Counted from the first letter of the stretch, positions 20,546 through 30,568 are shown. The stretch is DNA of 64,000 nucleotides from Phytoactinopolyspora alkaliphila (GCF_010550695.1 NZ_JAAGOB010000001.1:496001-560000); one strand, 5' to 3'. Numbers and translations are program-made. Notes: generated by a model from the sequence alone, not told the origin.

Positions 20546-20670
20546 GGCGACCACCCTAATGCCCCGGGGAGCCGGGCCTCGCCCGGCGCCACCACTTCCT
20601 TCGGGGAACGCCACTCGCGGTGTGTCCGCCGCGTGGACAGGCGGTGGATGACGGTAGGCTGGCCTCCTTC

Positions 20671-22077
20671 ATGGGCACTTCTCGCGACCTCATCGTCATG
20701 GGCGCCGGACCCGCAGGGCTCGCCGCCGCGTGGCGCGCTGCCCAGCGGGGCTTCCAGGTCACGCTCCTGGAACGTGCCGACCACGTCGGGGGAATGGCGG
20801 CGTCGTTGGACGTCGCCGGGATCCGGGTCGATCAGGGTTCTCATCGGCTGGACCAGGCCACGCCCGAGTGGCTGCTCGCCGACCTGCGCGGGCTGATGGG
20901 CGAAGACCTCCAGCTGCGGCGCCGCAGCAGCCGGATCAGGGTGGGCGATCAGTGGCTGTCGCTGCCCCTGCGTATGGACGAGGTGACCCGGCGGCTTCCG
21001 CCGTCGTTGCTGGCGCGCATCGCGAGAGACTCGGCCACGATGTCCCTGCGGCGCGACCATGACGATACTTACGCGAGCGTGGTCCGCGGCCGGGTCGGCC
21101 CCGCCTTGTACGAGACGGTCTACGGACCGCTGGCCGAGAAGCAGTGGGGCGTGCCGGGGCACGGCCTGAGCACCATGCAGGCGCACCGGCAGGCCGCCAG
21201 GCTGAGCGCGTGGAAGGTCGCGGGGCGCGCCGTGGGGCGGTTGCGGCAGAAGCGGCAGCTCTCCACCGGTGGTTACTACTACCCGCGCAACGGGTTCGGT
21301 CAGCTGGTCGAGGCGCTCGCCGACGCCGCGGTCGACGCCGGTGTGGACATCAAGCTCGAGGCCGAGGTGGATCGGGTCCGGGTATACGAGGACGAGGTCG
21401 AGGTCAGCACCCAGGACGGCGACGTCGTCACCGGCGGGCTGGTGTTCTCCACCCTCCCGTTGCCGGTCCTGGCCCGGATCTCCCGCCCGGCGCCGTCGCT
21501 CACCTCGATCGAGTCCGCCGCCCGGCTTCGCTACCGGGCCATGCTGCTGGTGTACATCGTGCACAAGGGCGGGCGCTGGAGCACGTTCGACTCCCATGAC
21601 ATCCCCGATCCGCGCACGCCGGTGCTGCGGATCTCCGAGCCGATCAACTACCGGGACAACCCCGCGGACCCCGACGACCACTCGGTGCTCTGTGCGGAGA
21701 TCCCATGCTCCATGACCGACGAGGTCTGGGGTCTCGACGACGAATCGCTGGCCGATCTCGTCGACGAGACTCTGGGACTGACCGGGTTGCCGAGCGTGGA
21801 CCGGATCCACGTCGAGAGTCGCCGGCTCGGCCAGGTGTATCCGATCTACCGGCTTGGCTACGAGAACGACCTCACCGAGGTGGACGCCTGGGCGCGGATG
21901 ATCCGGCGGGTCGTGACGCTGGGGCGGCAGGGCCTGTTCATCTTCGACAACATCCACCAGGCTCTGCTGATGGCTTACGACGCCGTGGACGCGATCCGCG
22001 ACGACGGCCGCTTCGACCGCTACGCCTGGACGGTCGCCAGGGAGCGCTTCTCCCGCTCCGGTGGCGGCGGCCACTGA
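20671..22077 (+). CDS. NAD(P)/FAD-dependent oxidoreductase, amine-oxidase/PPOX-like
   Basis: A 468-residue flavoprotein. The FAD dinucleotide fold is IVMGAGPAGLAAAWRAAQ, then LLERADHVGGMAAS, with a C-terminal GLFIFDNIHQALLMAYDAVD that caps FAD. The architecture is that of the protoporphyrinogen-oxidase/UDP-galactopyranose-mutase-like flavoproteins. It is not the haem enzyme here, since a proper hemG lies at 27015-28445. ATG at 20671. The substrate is unknown; a role in polyprenyl or sugar metabolism is possible but unsupported. Convergent with the WYL regulator. Confidence 0.85.
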   Translation: MGTSRDLIVMGAGPAGLAAAWRAAQRGFQVTLLERADHVGGMAASLDVAGIRVDQGSHRLDQATPEWLLADLRGLMGEDLQLRRRSSRIRVGDQWLSLPLRMDEVTRRLPPSLLARIARDSATMSLRRDHDDTYASVVRGRVGPALYETVYGPLAEKQWGVPGHGLSTMQAHRQAARLSAWKVAGRAVGRLRQKRQLSTGGYYYPRNGFGQLVEALADAAVDAGVDIKLEAEVDRVRVYEDEVEVSTQDGDVVTGGLVFSTLPLPVLARISRPAPSLTSIESAARLRYRAMLLVYIVHKGGRWSTFDSHDIPDPRTPVLRISEPINYRDNPADPDDHSVLCAEIPCSMTDEVWGLDDESLADLVDETLGLTGLPSVDRIHVESRRLGQVYPIYRLGYENDLTEVDAWARMIRRVVTLGRQGLFIFDNIHQALLMAYDAVDAIRDDGRFDRYAWTVARERFSRSGGGGH

Positions 22078-22089
22078 GCCCGGATCGGG

Positions 22090-23058
22090 TCAGCTGGTCG
22101 CTTCGTCGCTGACGGCGTCGAGGTAGCGCTTGGCGAGCGCCGCGGCGCAGGCATGAAGCTCGGCTGAGCCGATGATGCGGTACGGCGCCCGGATCATCGC
22201 CAGCTGCTCGGCATACCAGGACGGATTGCTGGTGGTCGCCACCAGCCGCGTGGTGCCGGCGTCCACGGCCTCACAGAGGCCGAGGCTGCGTGGCAGCCAG
22301 GACGCCACCGCCTCGAGCGGCGCGTCGATGACGACCTCGACGTCGTACTCCCAGCCGACGGCCAGGTGTTCCTCGAGAGTGCGGACAGGGTCGAGACCGG
22401 CAGGGCGGCTGAACGTCTCGTCGAGGGCGTCGACGTGGGTGACCCGGTCCACCCGCAGCGTGCGGATCTCCTCCTTCTGATGCGACCAGCACACGAGGTA
22501 CCAGCGTCCGTGGCGGACCACCACGGCCCACGGGTCGACCACGGTGATCCACTCGGCGGACGCCCCGGAGCGGTATCCGATCCGGGTACGCCGATGTTCC
22601 GAGCATGCCTGCACCAGAGTGGTGGCCGTCTCGGCCCTGGGCCGTGCGGCGCTGCGATCCGGTGCGGGAGCGGTGGTCACCCGCACCGCTTCGGCCTGCC
22701 GGGCGACCGGCTCGGGCAGTACCCGGATGATCTTGCCGAGCGCGCTGCCCACCGGGCCGGCGGGATCCGCGGCGTCGTGGTGACCGTCGAGCACAGCCAT
22801 GACCAGCCCGAGGGCTTCGGTGGTGGTGAACATCAGCGGCGGCACCCGGAGCCCGCGGCCGAGCCGATAGCCGCCGTACGGACCGCGGACCGACTCCACC
22901 GGCACGCCCGCTTCACGCAGGATGGCGACGTAGCGCCGCGCCGCACGCTCGGACACCCCGAGCCTCGTCGCCTGCCGGCCTGCGGTGACACCCGGGCTGC
23001 TCTGGATCAGGTCGAGGGCCAGCAGCGCCCGCGCCGTGGGGCTGTCGTCGTACGCCAT
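22090..23058 (-). CDS. WYL-domain transcriptional regulator
   Basis: A 322-residue regulator with an N-terminal winged HTH (SPGVTAGRQATRLGVSERAARRYVAILR) followed by GPYGGYRLGRG, the typical wing sequence. A WYL domain around residues 140-230 contains RRTRIGYRSG and GRWYLVCWSH, and a WCX C-terminal domain follows. Family members sense ligands or nucleic acids and regulate stress and metabolic genes. ATG 23058 is the HTH-proximal start. It lies 17 bp after the RNase D stop on the same strand, so it may be co-transcribed with rnd. The target is unknown. Confidence 0.92.
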   Translation of the reverse strand: MAYDDSPTARALLALDLIQSSPGVTAGRQATRLGVSERAARRYVAILREAGVPVESVRGPYGGYRLGRGLRVPPLMFTTTEALGLVMAVLDGHHDAADPAGPVGSALGKIIRVLPEPVARQAEAVRVTTAPAPDRSAARPRAETATTLVQACSEHRRTRIGYRSGASAEWITVVDPWAVVVRHGRWYLVCWSHQKEEIRTLRVDRVTHVDALDETFSRPAGLDPVRTLEEHLAVGWEYDVEVVIDAPLEAVASWLPRSLGLCEAVDAGTTRLVATTSNPSWYAEQLAMIRAPYRIIGSAELHACAAALAKRYLDAVSDEATS

Positions 23059-23075
23059 CGAAAGCTTCCTGCCGG

Positions 23076-24281
23076 TTATGGGGCCGAGAGCGCCTGCGAC
23101 ACCGCAGCAGCCGTGAGCTGAATCTGCCAGGTTCGGGCGCCGCGCGTGCGGAAGGCGTCCGCGATGCTCTCTTCGGTGGGTGGGTCCGGCGGGTCCCAGA
23201 CCACACGGCGCAGGGTCTCCGGTGCCAGCAGGTTCTCCACCGGCAGGCTGTGTGCCTCGGCGATCTCGGTGATTGCCGCGCGTGCGGCCGCCAGCCGGGC
23301 TGCAGCCTCCGGTTCGCGGGAAGCCCACGTCCGGGCCGGCGGAGGGCCGTCGTAGCGGGCGGTCTGCGGCGGAAGCTCGTCCTTGTCCATCGCCTGCGCT
23401 CGTTGAACGGCGCTGAACCAGCGAGCCGCCTCACGCCGCTGTGCGCGTCCACGAAACACCGGCAGTTCGGTCAGCTCGGCTTGGGTGGCCGGCTGGGCCA
23501 GCGCCGCGTCGATGATCGCGGCGTCGGGCAGCACTCGTCCCGGAGACAGGTCACGTGTGCGGGCCAGCTCGTCGCGGGTGTACCAGAGTTCGCGGACGAT
23601 GGCGAGACGACGCCGGTCACGGACTCGGTGCAGGCCCGAGGTGCGCCGCCACGGGTCGATCCGGGGGCCGGCCGGCGGCGAGGCCACGATGGCGGCGAAC
23701 TCTTCGTGCGCCCATTCGAGCTTGCCCGCCTCGCGAAGCTGAGCTTCCAGGGCGTCCCGCAGTTCGATCAGCAGCTCCACGTCCAGGGCCGCGTATTTCA
23801 GCCAGGCCTCGGGCAGTGGGCGGGTGGACCAGTCGGCCGCTGAATGCCCCTTCTCCAAGGTGAAACCGAGGACGTTCTCCACCAGGGGGCCCAGGCCCAC
23901 CCGGGGAAGTCCGAGAAGGCGGCCGGCCAGCTCGGTGTCGAAGAGCAGGGATGGCCGCATGCCGACCTCCGCCAGGCAGGGCAGATCCTGCGAGGCGGCG
24001 TGCAACACCCACTCGGTCTTGCCGATGGCGGCCTCGACGCGCGACAGATCCGGCACCCCGAGCGGGTCGATGAGGAACGTGCCCGAACCTGTGCGCCGAA
24101 GCTGGACAAGGTAGGCGCTGTGCCCGTACCGGTAGCCGGACGCGCGCTCGGCGTCGATGGCCACCGGACCGTGTCCGGCTTCCACGGAGGCCACTGCCTC
24201 GGCGAGCGCGTCCGGGGTGGTGATGACCTCGGGAAGTCCTTCTCGCGGTTCGGTGAGAGGGACGGGCGTCTCGGACGTCAC
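23076..24281 (-). CDS. rnd: Ribonuclease D (DEDDy exonuclease with HRDC domains)
   Basis: A 401-residue 3'-5' exoribonuclease involved in tRNA/RNA 3' processing. The exonuclease domain (residues 20-200) has ExoI VAIDAERASGYRYG, ExoII HAASQDLPCL with FDTELAGRLLG, and ExoIII KYAALDVELLIEL, giving the DEDDy set. An HRDC domain follows (RRLAIVRELWYTRDELAR). The GTG at 24281 overlaps the DUF3000 stop (GTGA), so translation is coupled. The rnd/DUF3000/hemE neighbourhood is conserved in actinobacteria. Confidence 0.94.
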   Translation of the reverse strand: MTSETPVPLTEPREGLPEVITTPDALAEAVASVEAGHGPVAIDAERASGYRYGHSAYLVQLRRTGSGTFLIDPLGVPDLSRVEAAIGKTEWVLHAASQDLPCLAEVGMRPSLLFDTELAGRLLGLPRVGLGPLVENVLGFTLEKGHSAADWSTRPLPEAWLKYAALDVELLIELRDALEAQLREAGKLEWAHEEFAAIVASPPAGPRIDPWRRTSGLHRVRDRRRLAIVRELWYTRDELARTRDLSPGRVLPDAAIIDAALAQPATQAELTELPVFRGRAQRREAARWFSAVQRAQAMDKDELPPQTARYDGPPPARTWASREPEAAARLAAARAAITEIAEAHSLPVENLLAPETLRRVVWDPPDPPTEESIADAFRTRGARTWQIQLTAAAVSQALSAP

Positions 24282-24901
24282 CGTCGCTGCTGCCTAGGTC
24301 TCGATGTCGGAATGGCGACGACGCCGGCGGGCAGCGGCAGAAGCCCGGCCGCGGTGATCAGCCCGTCACCCCACGCCAGGGCATGCGGCTCGAAGTTGTC
24401 GTCGTTCAGCGGCGTCCACGAGGCCCTGATCTCGACCTCCGATGACGGCGGCTCGCCCGCCATCCCGCCGAAGCCCTCCGACGAAACCCGGGTGACGGTT
24501 CCGCTGGCGGCGGTGAACGACGCGGAGCGAGCGGCGAGCGCGTCGGTCAGCCACGTCCAGGCCACGGCCAGCAGAAGCGGATCGGACCCCATCTCGGGTT
24601 CCAAGCTGGCGCGGATGTAGGTGACCAGGCGGAAGTCTCCGTGCCACGCCTCGTGGCCTCGCGGTTCGTGCAGGAGCACCAGCCGCCCGGTGGCCACCGG
24701 CTCACTGTCCTGGTCGCCGGGCACGTCGCCGTCGGTGAAGACGTCCGCGCTCAGCGCGAACGTATGCGTTGCCAGCCGCTTCGGCGGCGGCGTTTCCTCG
24801 AGATGTACTTCGGGCCGGAAACTGGCAGCCCGCAACGTCTCGACGGCACGCGCGAAAACGGCCGGAGCCTCCGGCTGGAGACGTTCACTGCTCCTCGCCA
24901 C
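24278..24901 (-). CDS. DUF3000 family protein
   Basis: A 207-residue cytoplasmic protein of the actinobacterial DUF3000 family, conserved between rnd and hemE. Visible conserved stretches are FARAVETLRAASFRPEVHLE near the N-terminus, RLVLLHEPRGHEAWHGDFRL in the middle and SEVEIRASWTP. GTG 24901 gives the family's usual N-terminus; longer frames read through the divergent hemE promoter. No biochemical function is known. It is the first gene of a DUF3000-rnd unit. Confidence 0.92.
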   Translation of the reverse strand: MARSSERLQPEAPAVFARAVETLRAASFRPEVHLEETPPPKRLATHTFALSADVFTDGDVPGDQDSEPVATGRLVLLHEPRGHEAWHGDFRLVTYIRASLEPEMGSDPLLLAVAWTWLTDALAARSASFTAASGTVTRVSSEGFGGMAGEPPSSEVEIRASWTPLNDDNFEPHALAWGDGLITAAGLLPLPAGVVAIPTSRPRQQRR

Positions 24902-24968
24902 ATACGGCAGATTAAGCCGGAATGCGCCCGCTGTCAGGGAGGCGCGCCCAGCATGCCACGATTGACGC

Positions 24969-25991
24969 GTGAACGAGAGCCTTTTGGTACGTGCCAGCCG
25001 CGGCCAGCGAACCGAGCGTCCACCTGTGTGGTTCATGCGCCAGGCCGGCCGGTCCCTGCCCGAGTACCGCAAGGTCCGCGAGGGCGTGCCGATGCTCGAA
25101 TCGTGCCAGCGGCCGGACATGGTCGTGGAGATCACCATGCAACCTGTGCGCCGCTACGGCGTGGACGCGGCGATCCTTTTCTCCGACATCGTGGTTCCGC
25201 TGAAAGCCGCGGGGATCGACGTGGAGATCCAGCCGGGCGTCGGGCCCGTGGTCGCCTCGCCCGTCCGCGGAGCGGCCGACCTGGAGCGCCTGCGGCCACT
25301 TGAGCCGGGCGACGTCGGGTTTATCACCGAAGCGATCCACGGACTCGTCGCCGAGCTGGGCTCTACACCGCTCATCGGTTTCGCGGGCGCGCCGTTCACT
25401 CTCGCCTCGTATCTGGTCGAGGGGGGCCCGTCGCGTCATCACGAGCGGACCAAGGCCCTGATGCACAGCGAGCCGGCCGTGTGGCACGAACTGCTCAGCC
25501 GGGTGGCCGCGATCACCGCGTCGTTCCTGCAGGTGCAGATCGACGCCGGCGCCAGCGTGATCCAGCTGTTCGACTCCTGGGCGGGTGCCCTGTCCGAGTC
25601 GGAGTACCGGCGCTATGTCATGCCACACAGCGCGTCGGTGCTCGCGGGCATCGCCTCGGTGCCGCGGATCCACTTCGGGGTCGGGACGTCGGAGTTCCTT
25701 CCGCTGATGGCGGAGGCGGGCGCGGACGTCGTCGGTGTCGACTGGCGGCTGCCACTCGACGAGGCCGCCCGGCGGGTGCCCGGAAAGGCGCTGCAGGGGA
25801 ACCTCGACCCCGCGATCCTGTTCGCGGACCGGGCCGTCGTTGACGTCGAGGTGGATCGCATCGTCGCCGAGGGTCGAGCCGCGCCCGGGCACATCTTCAA
25901 TCTCGGTCACGGTGTCCTGCCGTCAACCGACCCCGACGTGCTGGCCCGGGTCGTCGAACGGGTTCACGCCGCGGGAGGCACGGAAGGCTGA
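24969..25991 (+). CDS. hemE: Uroporphyrinogen decarboxylase
   Basis: Converts uroporphyrinogen III to coproporphyrinogen III by four decarboxylations; no cofactor is needed. At 340 residues it is the usual length. It has the substrate-binding [16 protein letters not shown], the aspartate in [25 protein letters not shown] and NLGHGVLP near the C-terminus. GTG start at 24969, divergent from DUF3000 with 67 bp between. The end overlaps the convergent lipoprotein gene by 28 bp. It works with hemG and hemQ downstream. Confidence 0.97.
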   Translation: MNESLLVRASRGQRTERPPVWFMRQAGRSLPEYRKVREGVPMLESCQRPDMVVEITMQPVRRYGVDAAILFSDIVVPLKAAGIDVEIQPGVGPVVASPVRGAADLERLRPLEPGDVGFITEAIHGLVAELGSTPLIGFAGAPFTLASYLVEGGPSRHHERTKALMHSEPAVWHELLSRVAAITASFLQVQIDAGASVIQLFDSWAGALSESEYRRYVMPHSASVLAGIASVPRIHFGVGTSEFLPLMAEAGADVVGVDWRLPLDEAARRVPGKALQGNLDPAILFADRAVVDVEVDRIVAEGRAAPGHIFNLGHGVLPSTDPDVLARVVERVHAAGGTEG

Positions 25992-26899
25992 GCGGCCATC
26001 GGGTGCTGCCCGGACGGACGCCGGCGCCTGAGCCACAGCCACAGCGGCACGCCCAGCACGGCTGCCAGCAGCATGAAGGGCAGCGCCGCGCCGAGAGCGG
26101 TGGCGGCGCCGCCCATCACGTCGGTGAACGCGTTCCAGCCGTTCTTCAGGCCGGCGAGGAAGCCGACGGCAGCTTCGGAGTCCTCGGCCTCCGCGGATGC
26201 CGCACGGAAGGTGACGTCGATCGTGGCCAGCGTCGTCAGGTTGGACAGCTGCTCCTGGCGGCTCAGGAGTGCGTCGAGATCCGCCTCGCGGGCGGCGAGT
26301 TCGGCCTCGATGGAGATCACGTCGCTGAGCTCCTCCGCCTCGCCGAGAAGCGTCCGGATCCGGGCGATGCTCTCGCGCTGAGATGAGATGCGGGACTTCG
26401 TGTCCACGACTTGCTGCGTGACGTCCTCGGTGCTGCGACTGCGGTGAGTGACCTCACCCAGATCCTGGAGTTCGGCGACCGCGTCCGAGTGCTGCTCTGT
26501 CGGCACCCGCAGGGTGAGCGTCGAGGAGTGCGACGTGGTCCGCTCGTCCGCGACGAACCCTCCCGCGCTGCGGGCGACGGACGCCGCCTTCGCGGCGGCT
26601 TCGTCGACGTCGTCAGTGGTGATCGACAGGCCGATCGTGTAGACGATGCTCCGGCCCAGCGCCTCGTCCGGCACCTGGGTGATCACACCGGCGGAGCCGC
26701 GAGCGGCCGAGGCTTCCTCGCCGCCTTGAGACTCGCCGTCGGGGCTGGACGCGCTGTCATCGGAGTCGGGAGCTTCCTGCGCGGCGACGTTGCGGTCCAT
26801 GTCCGAGCCGCCACTGGAATCCGATCCAACGGCGCTGCATGCGCCGGTGAACAGGACCGCCCCGGCGGCCGCGTACGCTACTACCGTCCGTCGTTTCAT
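25964..26899 (-). CDS. DUF4349-domain lipoprotein
   Basis: A 311-residue envelope protein. The lipoprotein signal peptide is [21 protein letters not shown] with the lipidated Cys at its end. A Ser/Asp/Gly-rich linker follows. The DUF4349 domain (about residues 85-290) includes [20 protein letters not shown], a coiled-coil stretch ([20 protein letters not shown], then [21 protein letters not shown]-like) and a C-terminal membrane span before WLWLRRRR. Function is unknown. It lies between hemE and hemG on the opposite strand. Confidence 0.9.
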   Translation of the reverse strand: MKRRTVVAYAAAGAVLFTGACSAVGSDSSGGSDMDRNVAAQEAPDSDDSASSPDGESQGGEEASAARGSAGVITQVPDEALGRSIVYTIGLSITTDDVDEAAAKAASVARSAGGFVADERTTSHSSTLTLRVPTEQHSDAVAELQDLGEVTHRSRSTEDVTQQVVDTKSRISSQRESIARIRTLLGEAEELSDVISIEAELAAREADLDALLSRQEQLSNLTTLATIDVTFRAASAEAEDSEAAVGFLAGLKNGWNAFTDVMGGAATALGAALPFMLLAAVLGVPLWLWLRRRRPSGQHPMAAQPSVPPAA

Positions 26900-27014
26900 G
26901 GCGTGCCTTCCGTCGCGTCCGGTCCGTCGCCTTATCGGACGGCGAACGGCTCGCGGCGGTTGCGCTCGCCGAGTCACGATCAGGCCACGGGAACGTCACG
27001 GGGAAGGTTGCGGG

Positions 27015-28445
27015 ATGGGAGCACCACCTGGCGGCACGAGGGTCGCCGTCGTCGGCGGAGGCATCAGCGGGATGGCGGCCGCGTGGTTCCTGCGGCAGTC
27101 ACTCGGAGACGACGCCGAGCTGGTGGTTCTCGAGCAACGCGACGTCGTCGGCGGTCACCTGCGGGTAGCCGAGGTGGCCGGCTTGCCGGTGGACATAGGT
27201 GCGGAGTCCTTGCTGGCGCGGCGTCCGGAGGCCGTGGAGCTGGTACGCGCGGCCGGGCTCGGTGACGACGTCATGCACCCCGCCGAGGCCGGCGCCGGGA
27301 TCTGGAGCCGCGGGCGGATCCACCCGATGCCCGCGGGAACTGTCATGGGCGTCCCGTCCCGTGCGTCGTCGCTCACCGGGCTGCTCACCGAGCAGGAGGT
27401 CGCCGCCGCGCAGCATGCCGACGAAGCCAGCGCCGCTGGCGTGCTGCACGACGACGACATCGCGATCGGGCGCCTGGTCGCCGCCAGGATGGGCCGCGCT
27501 GTGGTGGAACGCGTCGTCGAGCCGTTGCTCGGCGGCGTCTACGCAGGGCACGCGGATGAGCTGTCATTGGAGGCCACGGTGCCGGCGCTCGCCGCGGCCG
27601 CCCGCAGGCACGACACCCTCGCGGCGGCGGCCGACTCCCTACAGGCAGCCCGGGGGCCTGCGGGTGGACACGTCTTCGCCGGCGTGGACGGTGGACTCGG
27701 CCGCATCCCGGGGGCGGTCGCCCGGGCTGCACGGGCAACCGTCCGTACCGGAATCACGGTCCGCGAGCTCGCCCGTACCGCCAGGGGATGGCGCCTGGTG
27801 ACCGGTCCGCGCCCGGCGCCGGAGTTCCTCGACGTGGACGCCGTGGTGCTCGCCGTGCCGGCGGCGCCCTCGGCCCGGCTGCTGCGCGACGTGGCCGGTA
27901 CCGCCGCGGCCGAGCTGGCCTCGATCGAGACGGCCAGCATGGCCATCGTCACGCTCGCCATTCCTGTGGCGTCGTTTCCCGAGCCTCCCGCGGCGTCGGG
28001 GTTCCTGGTGCCGCCCGTGGACGGGCACACGATCAAGGCGGTCACGTACTCGTCGGTGAAGTGGCCCTGGCTGGGGAAGCGGGCCGGCGACGTGGTGGTG
28101 CTGCGAGCCTCCGTGGGCCGGTACCGGCAGGAGGCCGAGCTGCAGCGTGACGACGCGGAACTAATCGAGGCCGTGATGACCGACCTGACCGTCGCCACCG
28201 GAGTGCGCGGGCGGCCGGTGGACGCCAGAGTCACCCGCTGGGGTGGCGCGCTGCCGCAGTACGCGGTGGGCCACCTCGGCCGCGTCCGCCGTATCCGCGA
28301 GCATGTGTCCGCACTGCCGGGGCTGGCCGTGTGCGGCGCCGCCTACGACGGAGTTGGGATCGCTGCCTGCGTGGCCGCGGCGCAGGCGGCCGCTGCCGGG
28401 GTGGCTGAGGACGTACGCGACGGCCGTGTCAGGATCGAGTCATGA
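27015..28445 (+). CDS. hemG: Coproporphyrinogen III/protoporphyrinogen oxidase (HemG/HemY/CgoX)
   Basis: A 476-residue FAD enzyme that aromatises the porphyrinogen ring. It has the FAD motif [17 protein letters not shown] followed by [29 protein letters not shown], and the C-terminal [21 protein letters not shown] that contacts FAD. ATG 27015 has GGAAGG upstream. Its end overlaps the hemQ start by four bases (ATGA). With HemQ alongside, the substrate is most likely coproporphyrinogen III (CgoX activity), as in other Gram-positives using the coproporphyrin route. The ferrochelatase is outside the window. Confidence 0.94.
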   Translation: MGAPPGGTRVAVVGGGISGMAAAWFLRQSLGDDAELVVLEQRDVVGGHLRVAEVAGLPVDIGAESLLARRPEAVELVRAAGLGDDVMHPAEAGAGIWSRGRIHPMPAGTVMGVPSRASSLTGLLTEQEVAAAQHADEASAAGVLHDDDIAIGRLVAARMGRAVVERVVEPLLGGVYAGHADELSLEATVPALAAAARRHDTLAAAADSLQAARGPAGGHVFAGVDGGLGRIPGAVARAARATVRTGITVRELARTARGWRLVTGPRPAPEFLDVDAVVLAVPAAPSARLLRDVAGTAAAELASIETASMAIVTLAIPVASFPEPPAASGFLVPPVDGHTIKAVTYSSVKWPWLGKRAGDVVVLRASVGRYRQEAELQRDDAELIEAVMTDLTVATGVRGRPVDARVTRWGGALPQYAVGHLGRVRRIREHVSALPGLAVCGAAYDGVGIAACVAAAQAAAAGVAEDVRDGRVRIES

Positions 28446-29146
28446 CGGAGCAGTCCCCGCGTCCCAAGGCCCGCGAACTGAACAACGTGATCCGGTACAC
28501 GATGTGGTCGGTGTTCCGGGTACGGGACCCCCTGGGTGAGTCCGAACGTGCGCCCCTGGCCGCCGGTGTCACCGGGCTGTTCGACGAGCTGGCCGGCAAG
28601 GACGTGGTGGTCCGGGGCCTCTATGACGTCTCCGGTCTGCGCGCCGACGCGGACCTGATGGTCTGGTGGCATGCGGCGGACATCGACGAGCTGCAAAGTG
28701 CCTACCAGCGCTTCCGCAGGACGGGGCTGGGCACGCGGCTCGATCCGGTCTGGTCGCAGGCCGCGCTGCACCGTCCGGCGGAGTTCAACAAGAGTCACGT
28801 GCCCGCGTTCCTGGCCGACGAAGAGCCGCGTGCCTATGTGTGCGTGTACCCGTTCGTCCGGTCGTACGAGTGGTACCTCCTGCCCGACGATGAACGCCGC
28901 GCCATGCTGGCCGAACACGGCCAGATGGCGCGCGGCTACCCGGATGTGCGAGCCAACACCGTGGCCTCGTTCGCGCTCGGCGACTACGAGTGGATGCTGG
29001 CGTTCGAGGCCGACGAACTGCACCGGATCGTCGACCTGATGCGGCACCTGAGGGCCTCGGGCGCGCGCCGGCATGTGCGGGAGGAAGTCCCCTTCTACAC
29101 GGGTCGTCGGATGCCGGTGGAGGAGCTCGTCGCCGCCCTGCCCTGA
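28442..29146 (+). CDS. hemQ: Coproheme decarboxylase HemQ (ChdC)
   Basis: A 234-residue chlorite-dismutase-fold enzyme that decarboxylates Fe-coproporphyrin III to haem b using peroxide, the last step of the coproporphyrin-dependent pathway. Tyr136 in [14 protein letters not shown] is the expected radical tyrosine, and His159 in [14 protein letters not shown] the proximal haem ligand. The Arg that chlorite dismutases need is not at a recognisable position, consistent with HemQ. The ATG overlaps the hemG stop. Confidence 0.96.
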   Translation: MTEQSPRPKARELNNVIRYTMWSVFRVRDPLGESERAPLAAGVTGLFDELAGKDVVVRGLYDVSGLRADADLMVWWHAADIDELQSAYQRFRRTGLGTRLDPVWSQAALHRPAEFNKSHVPAFLADEEPRAYVCVYPFVRSYEWYLLPDDERRAMLAEHGQMARGYPDVRANTVASFALGDYEWMLAFEADELHRIVDLMRHLRASGARRHVREEVPFYTGRRMPVEELVAALP

Positions 29147-29165
29147 GTCTGGCGATCCTTGCTGA

Positions 29166-29627
29166 TCAGGAGCGTGGAGCGGGGGGCCGGGCCATGGGGA
29201 CGTGCGGGATCCCGTCCTCCAGGTACTCCGGGCCGGTAGGGGAGAACCCGTATCGCCGATAGAACGCCACCAGGTACGCCTGGGCGTCGAGCACACAGGA
29301 CCGATCACCGACCAGCTCGAGCGCGGCGTCCATCAGCCGGCCCGCGAGGCCGGTTCCCCGTGCCGCGGGCGCCACGGCCACCCGGCCGATCCGCGCGGCG
29401 CCGCCCGGCTCGTCCAGCATCCGCAGGTAGGCCAGTGGCAGGTGATCCGGACCGGGGAACCAGAGGTGCCAGGTGGATGGCAGGGTGTCTCTTCCGTCGA
29501 GCTCTGGATACGGGCACTCCTGCTCGACGACGAAGACATCGACACGCAGTTTCAGCAACCCGTAGAGCGTGTGGGCATCGAGGTCGCGGAACCGGGCGGT
29601 GCGCAGGCCGGGTATGTCCTGTGCCAT
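29166..29627 (-). CDS. GNAT-family N-acetyltransferase (ElaA-like)
   Basis: A 153-residue acetyltransferase. The acetyl-CoA-binding loop is AVAPAARGTGLAGRLMDAAL (the R/Q-x-x-G-x-G/A signature). It is preceded by YLRMLDEPGGAARIGRVAVA and followed by LDAQAYLVAFYRRYGFSPTG. The start KLRVDVFVVEQECPYPELDG is typical of the ElaA subgroup. ATG 29627; a GTG one codon earlier is possible. It directly follows the mini-GntR gene on the same strand. The acceptor substrate is unknown. Confidence 0.9.
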   Translation of the reverse strand: MAQDIPGLRTARFRDLDAHTLYGLLKLRVDVFVVEQECPYPELDGRDTLPSTWHLWFPGPDHLPLAYLRMLDEPGGAARIGRVAVAPAARGTGLAGRLMDAALELVGDRSCVLDAQAYLVAFYRRYGFSPTGPEYLEDGIPHVPMARPPAPRS

Positions 29628-29639
29628 CACGCGAAACCG

Positions 29640-29909
29640 TCACAGGACATACGTGCCCTTGGCCGGAAGCGTGCAGATGAGGTGCCGCTTCCTCAACTCC
29701 GCGGCGACTTTGCGGACCGTGCCCAGAGATACGCCGTATTCCATCGCCAGCTCGCGCTCGCACGGCAGTCTGCTGCCAGGGAGTAGCTCGCGAGCTCGGA
29801 TCCGAGCCTCGAGATGATCGGCCATGCGGATATAGACATACTCTGTGCCACGAAAGTCAGGGTCGAATTCCGGAATCGTGTCAGTGGGGGACTCGGGCGA
29901 CGCTGCCAC
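29640..29909 (-). CDS. Short GntR-type winged-helix regulator lacking an effector domain
   Basis: An 89-residue protein that is little more than a GntR DNA-binding domain: YIRMADHLEARIRARELLPG, SRLPCERELAMEYGVSLGTV and RKVAAELRKRHLICTLPAKG, ending in TYVL. Typical GntR regulators add a 120-170-residue effector domain, which is absent; the reading frame ends cleanly with a stop. GTG 29909 follows AAAGGAGG at ideal spacing. It lies ten bases before the acetyltransferase, so it may regulate that gene. Such stand-alone wHTH proteins occur in actinobacteria. Confidence 0.85.
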   Translation of the reverse strand: MAASPESPTDTIPEFDPDFRGTEYVYIRMADHLEARIRARELLPGSRLPCERELAMEYGVSLGTVRKVAAELRKRHLICTLPAKGTYVL

Positions 29910-30097
29910 GTCGGCCTCCTTTCACATCCGATGAGAGCCGCACAACGTTTGATGCGTAGTGGCCTCACGGCTGAGAGTAGCCCATCGACATTCGGCAAAC
30001 AAGCAGGTCAGCGTCAAGCCATGCTTGCAGATTCGGGGCATCGGAGAGGTTTTTCGTGGTCGGCAGACGCGAATGTCCCTTCCCCCGGAAACCGCGC

Positions 30098-30116
30098 GAA
30101 TTCCCTTGGGGAATTC
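30098..30116 (-). terminator. Stem-loop downstream of msrB
   Basis: GAATTCCC-TTG-GGGAATTC is a perfect inverted repeat with 8-bp arms, 18 bp beyond the msrB stop. It is the likely terminator for the minus-strand msrB transcript, though no U-run follows. A role as operator for the GntR regulator is less likely because it lies about 190 bp upstream of that gene. Confidence 0.45.
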
Positions 30117-30133
30117 CCGCGGCGGAGGACGTT

Positions 30134-30535
30134 TCAGGAAACGCGACGCAATGCCACGCCGTTGATGCAATACCGCTGATCGGTGGGCGTGGGGAAACCC
30201 TCGCCGGTGAAGAGATGTCCGAGGTGCGAGCCACAGCGGGAGCAGCGGACCTCGGTCCGCACTTGACCGAGACTCCGGTCCTCGATGTACTCGACACGGT
30301 CCTCGGCGAGCGGTGCGTAGAACGCCGGCCATCCGCAGTGCGCGTCGAACTTGGTGGCGGTCTCGAACAGCTCGGCCCCGCATGCACGGCACTGGTACAC
30401 GTATGGCCGGTCGTCGGCGTGTTCCAGCGGACTGGTACCGGCGCGTTCGGTGCCCGCCTCGCGGAGCACGTGGTATTCCTGCGGCGAGAGCTCAGCCCGC
30501 CACTCGTCCTCGGTCTTCTGTACCTCGTAGGCCAT
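30134..30535 (-). CDS. msrB: Peptide-methionine (R)-S-oxide reductase
   Basis: Reduces the R-epimer of methionine sulfoxide in proteins. The 133-residue length is normal for a stand-alone MsrB. Zinc ligands are Cys49/Cys52 (CRAC) and Cys98/Cys101 (CSRC). The catalytic Cys123 is in RYCINGVALRRV, and FDAHCGWPAFY and GHLFTGEGFPTPTDQRYC are the substrate-binding stretches. A cytoplasmic antioxidant enzyme; the start ATG at 30535 is unambiguous. It lies upstream of the mini-GntR/GNAT pair on the same strand. Confidence 0.97.
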   Translation of the reverse strand: MAYEVQKTEDEWRAELSPQEYHVLREAGTERAGTSPLEHADDRPYVYQCRACGAELFETATKFDAHCGWPAFYAPLAEDRVEYIEDRSLGQVRTEVRCSRCGSHLGHLFTGEGFPTPTDQRYCINGVALRRVS

Positions 30536-30568
30536 ACCTATGACCGTAGCGCGCCGCTGAGCGCGGGG

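Noticed and set aside
20671-22077. Calling this flavoprotein protoporphyrinogen oxidase
   Set aside because: It shares the fold, but a better hemG coupled to hemQ lies at 27015-28445, so a different substrate is more likely.
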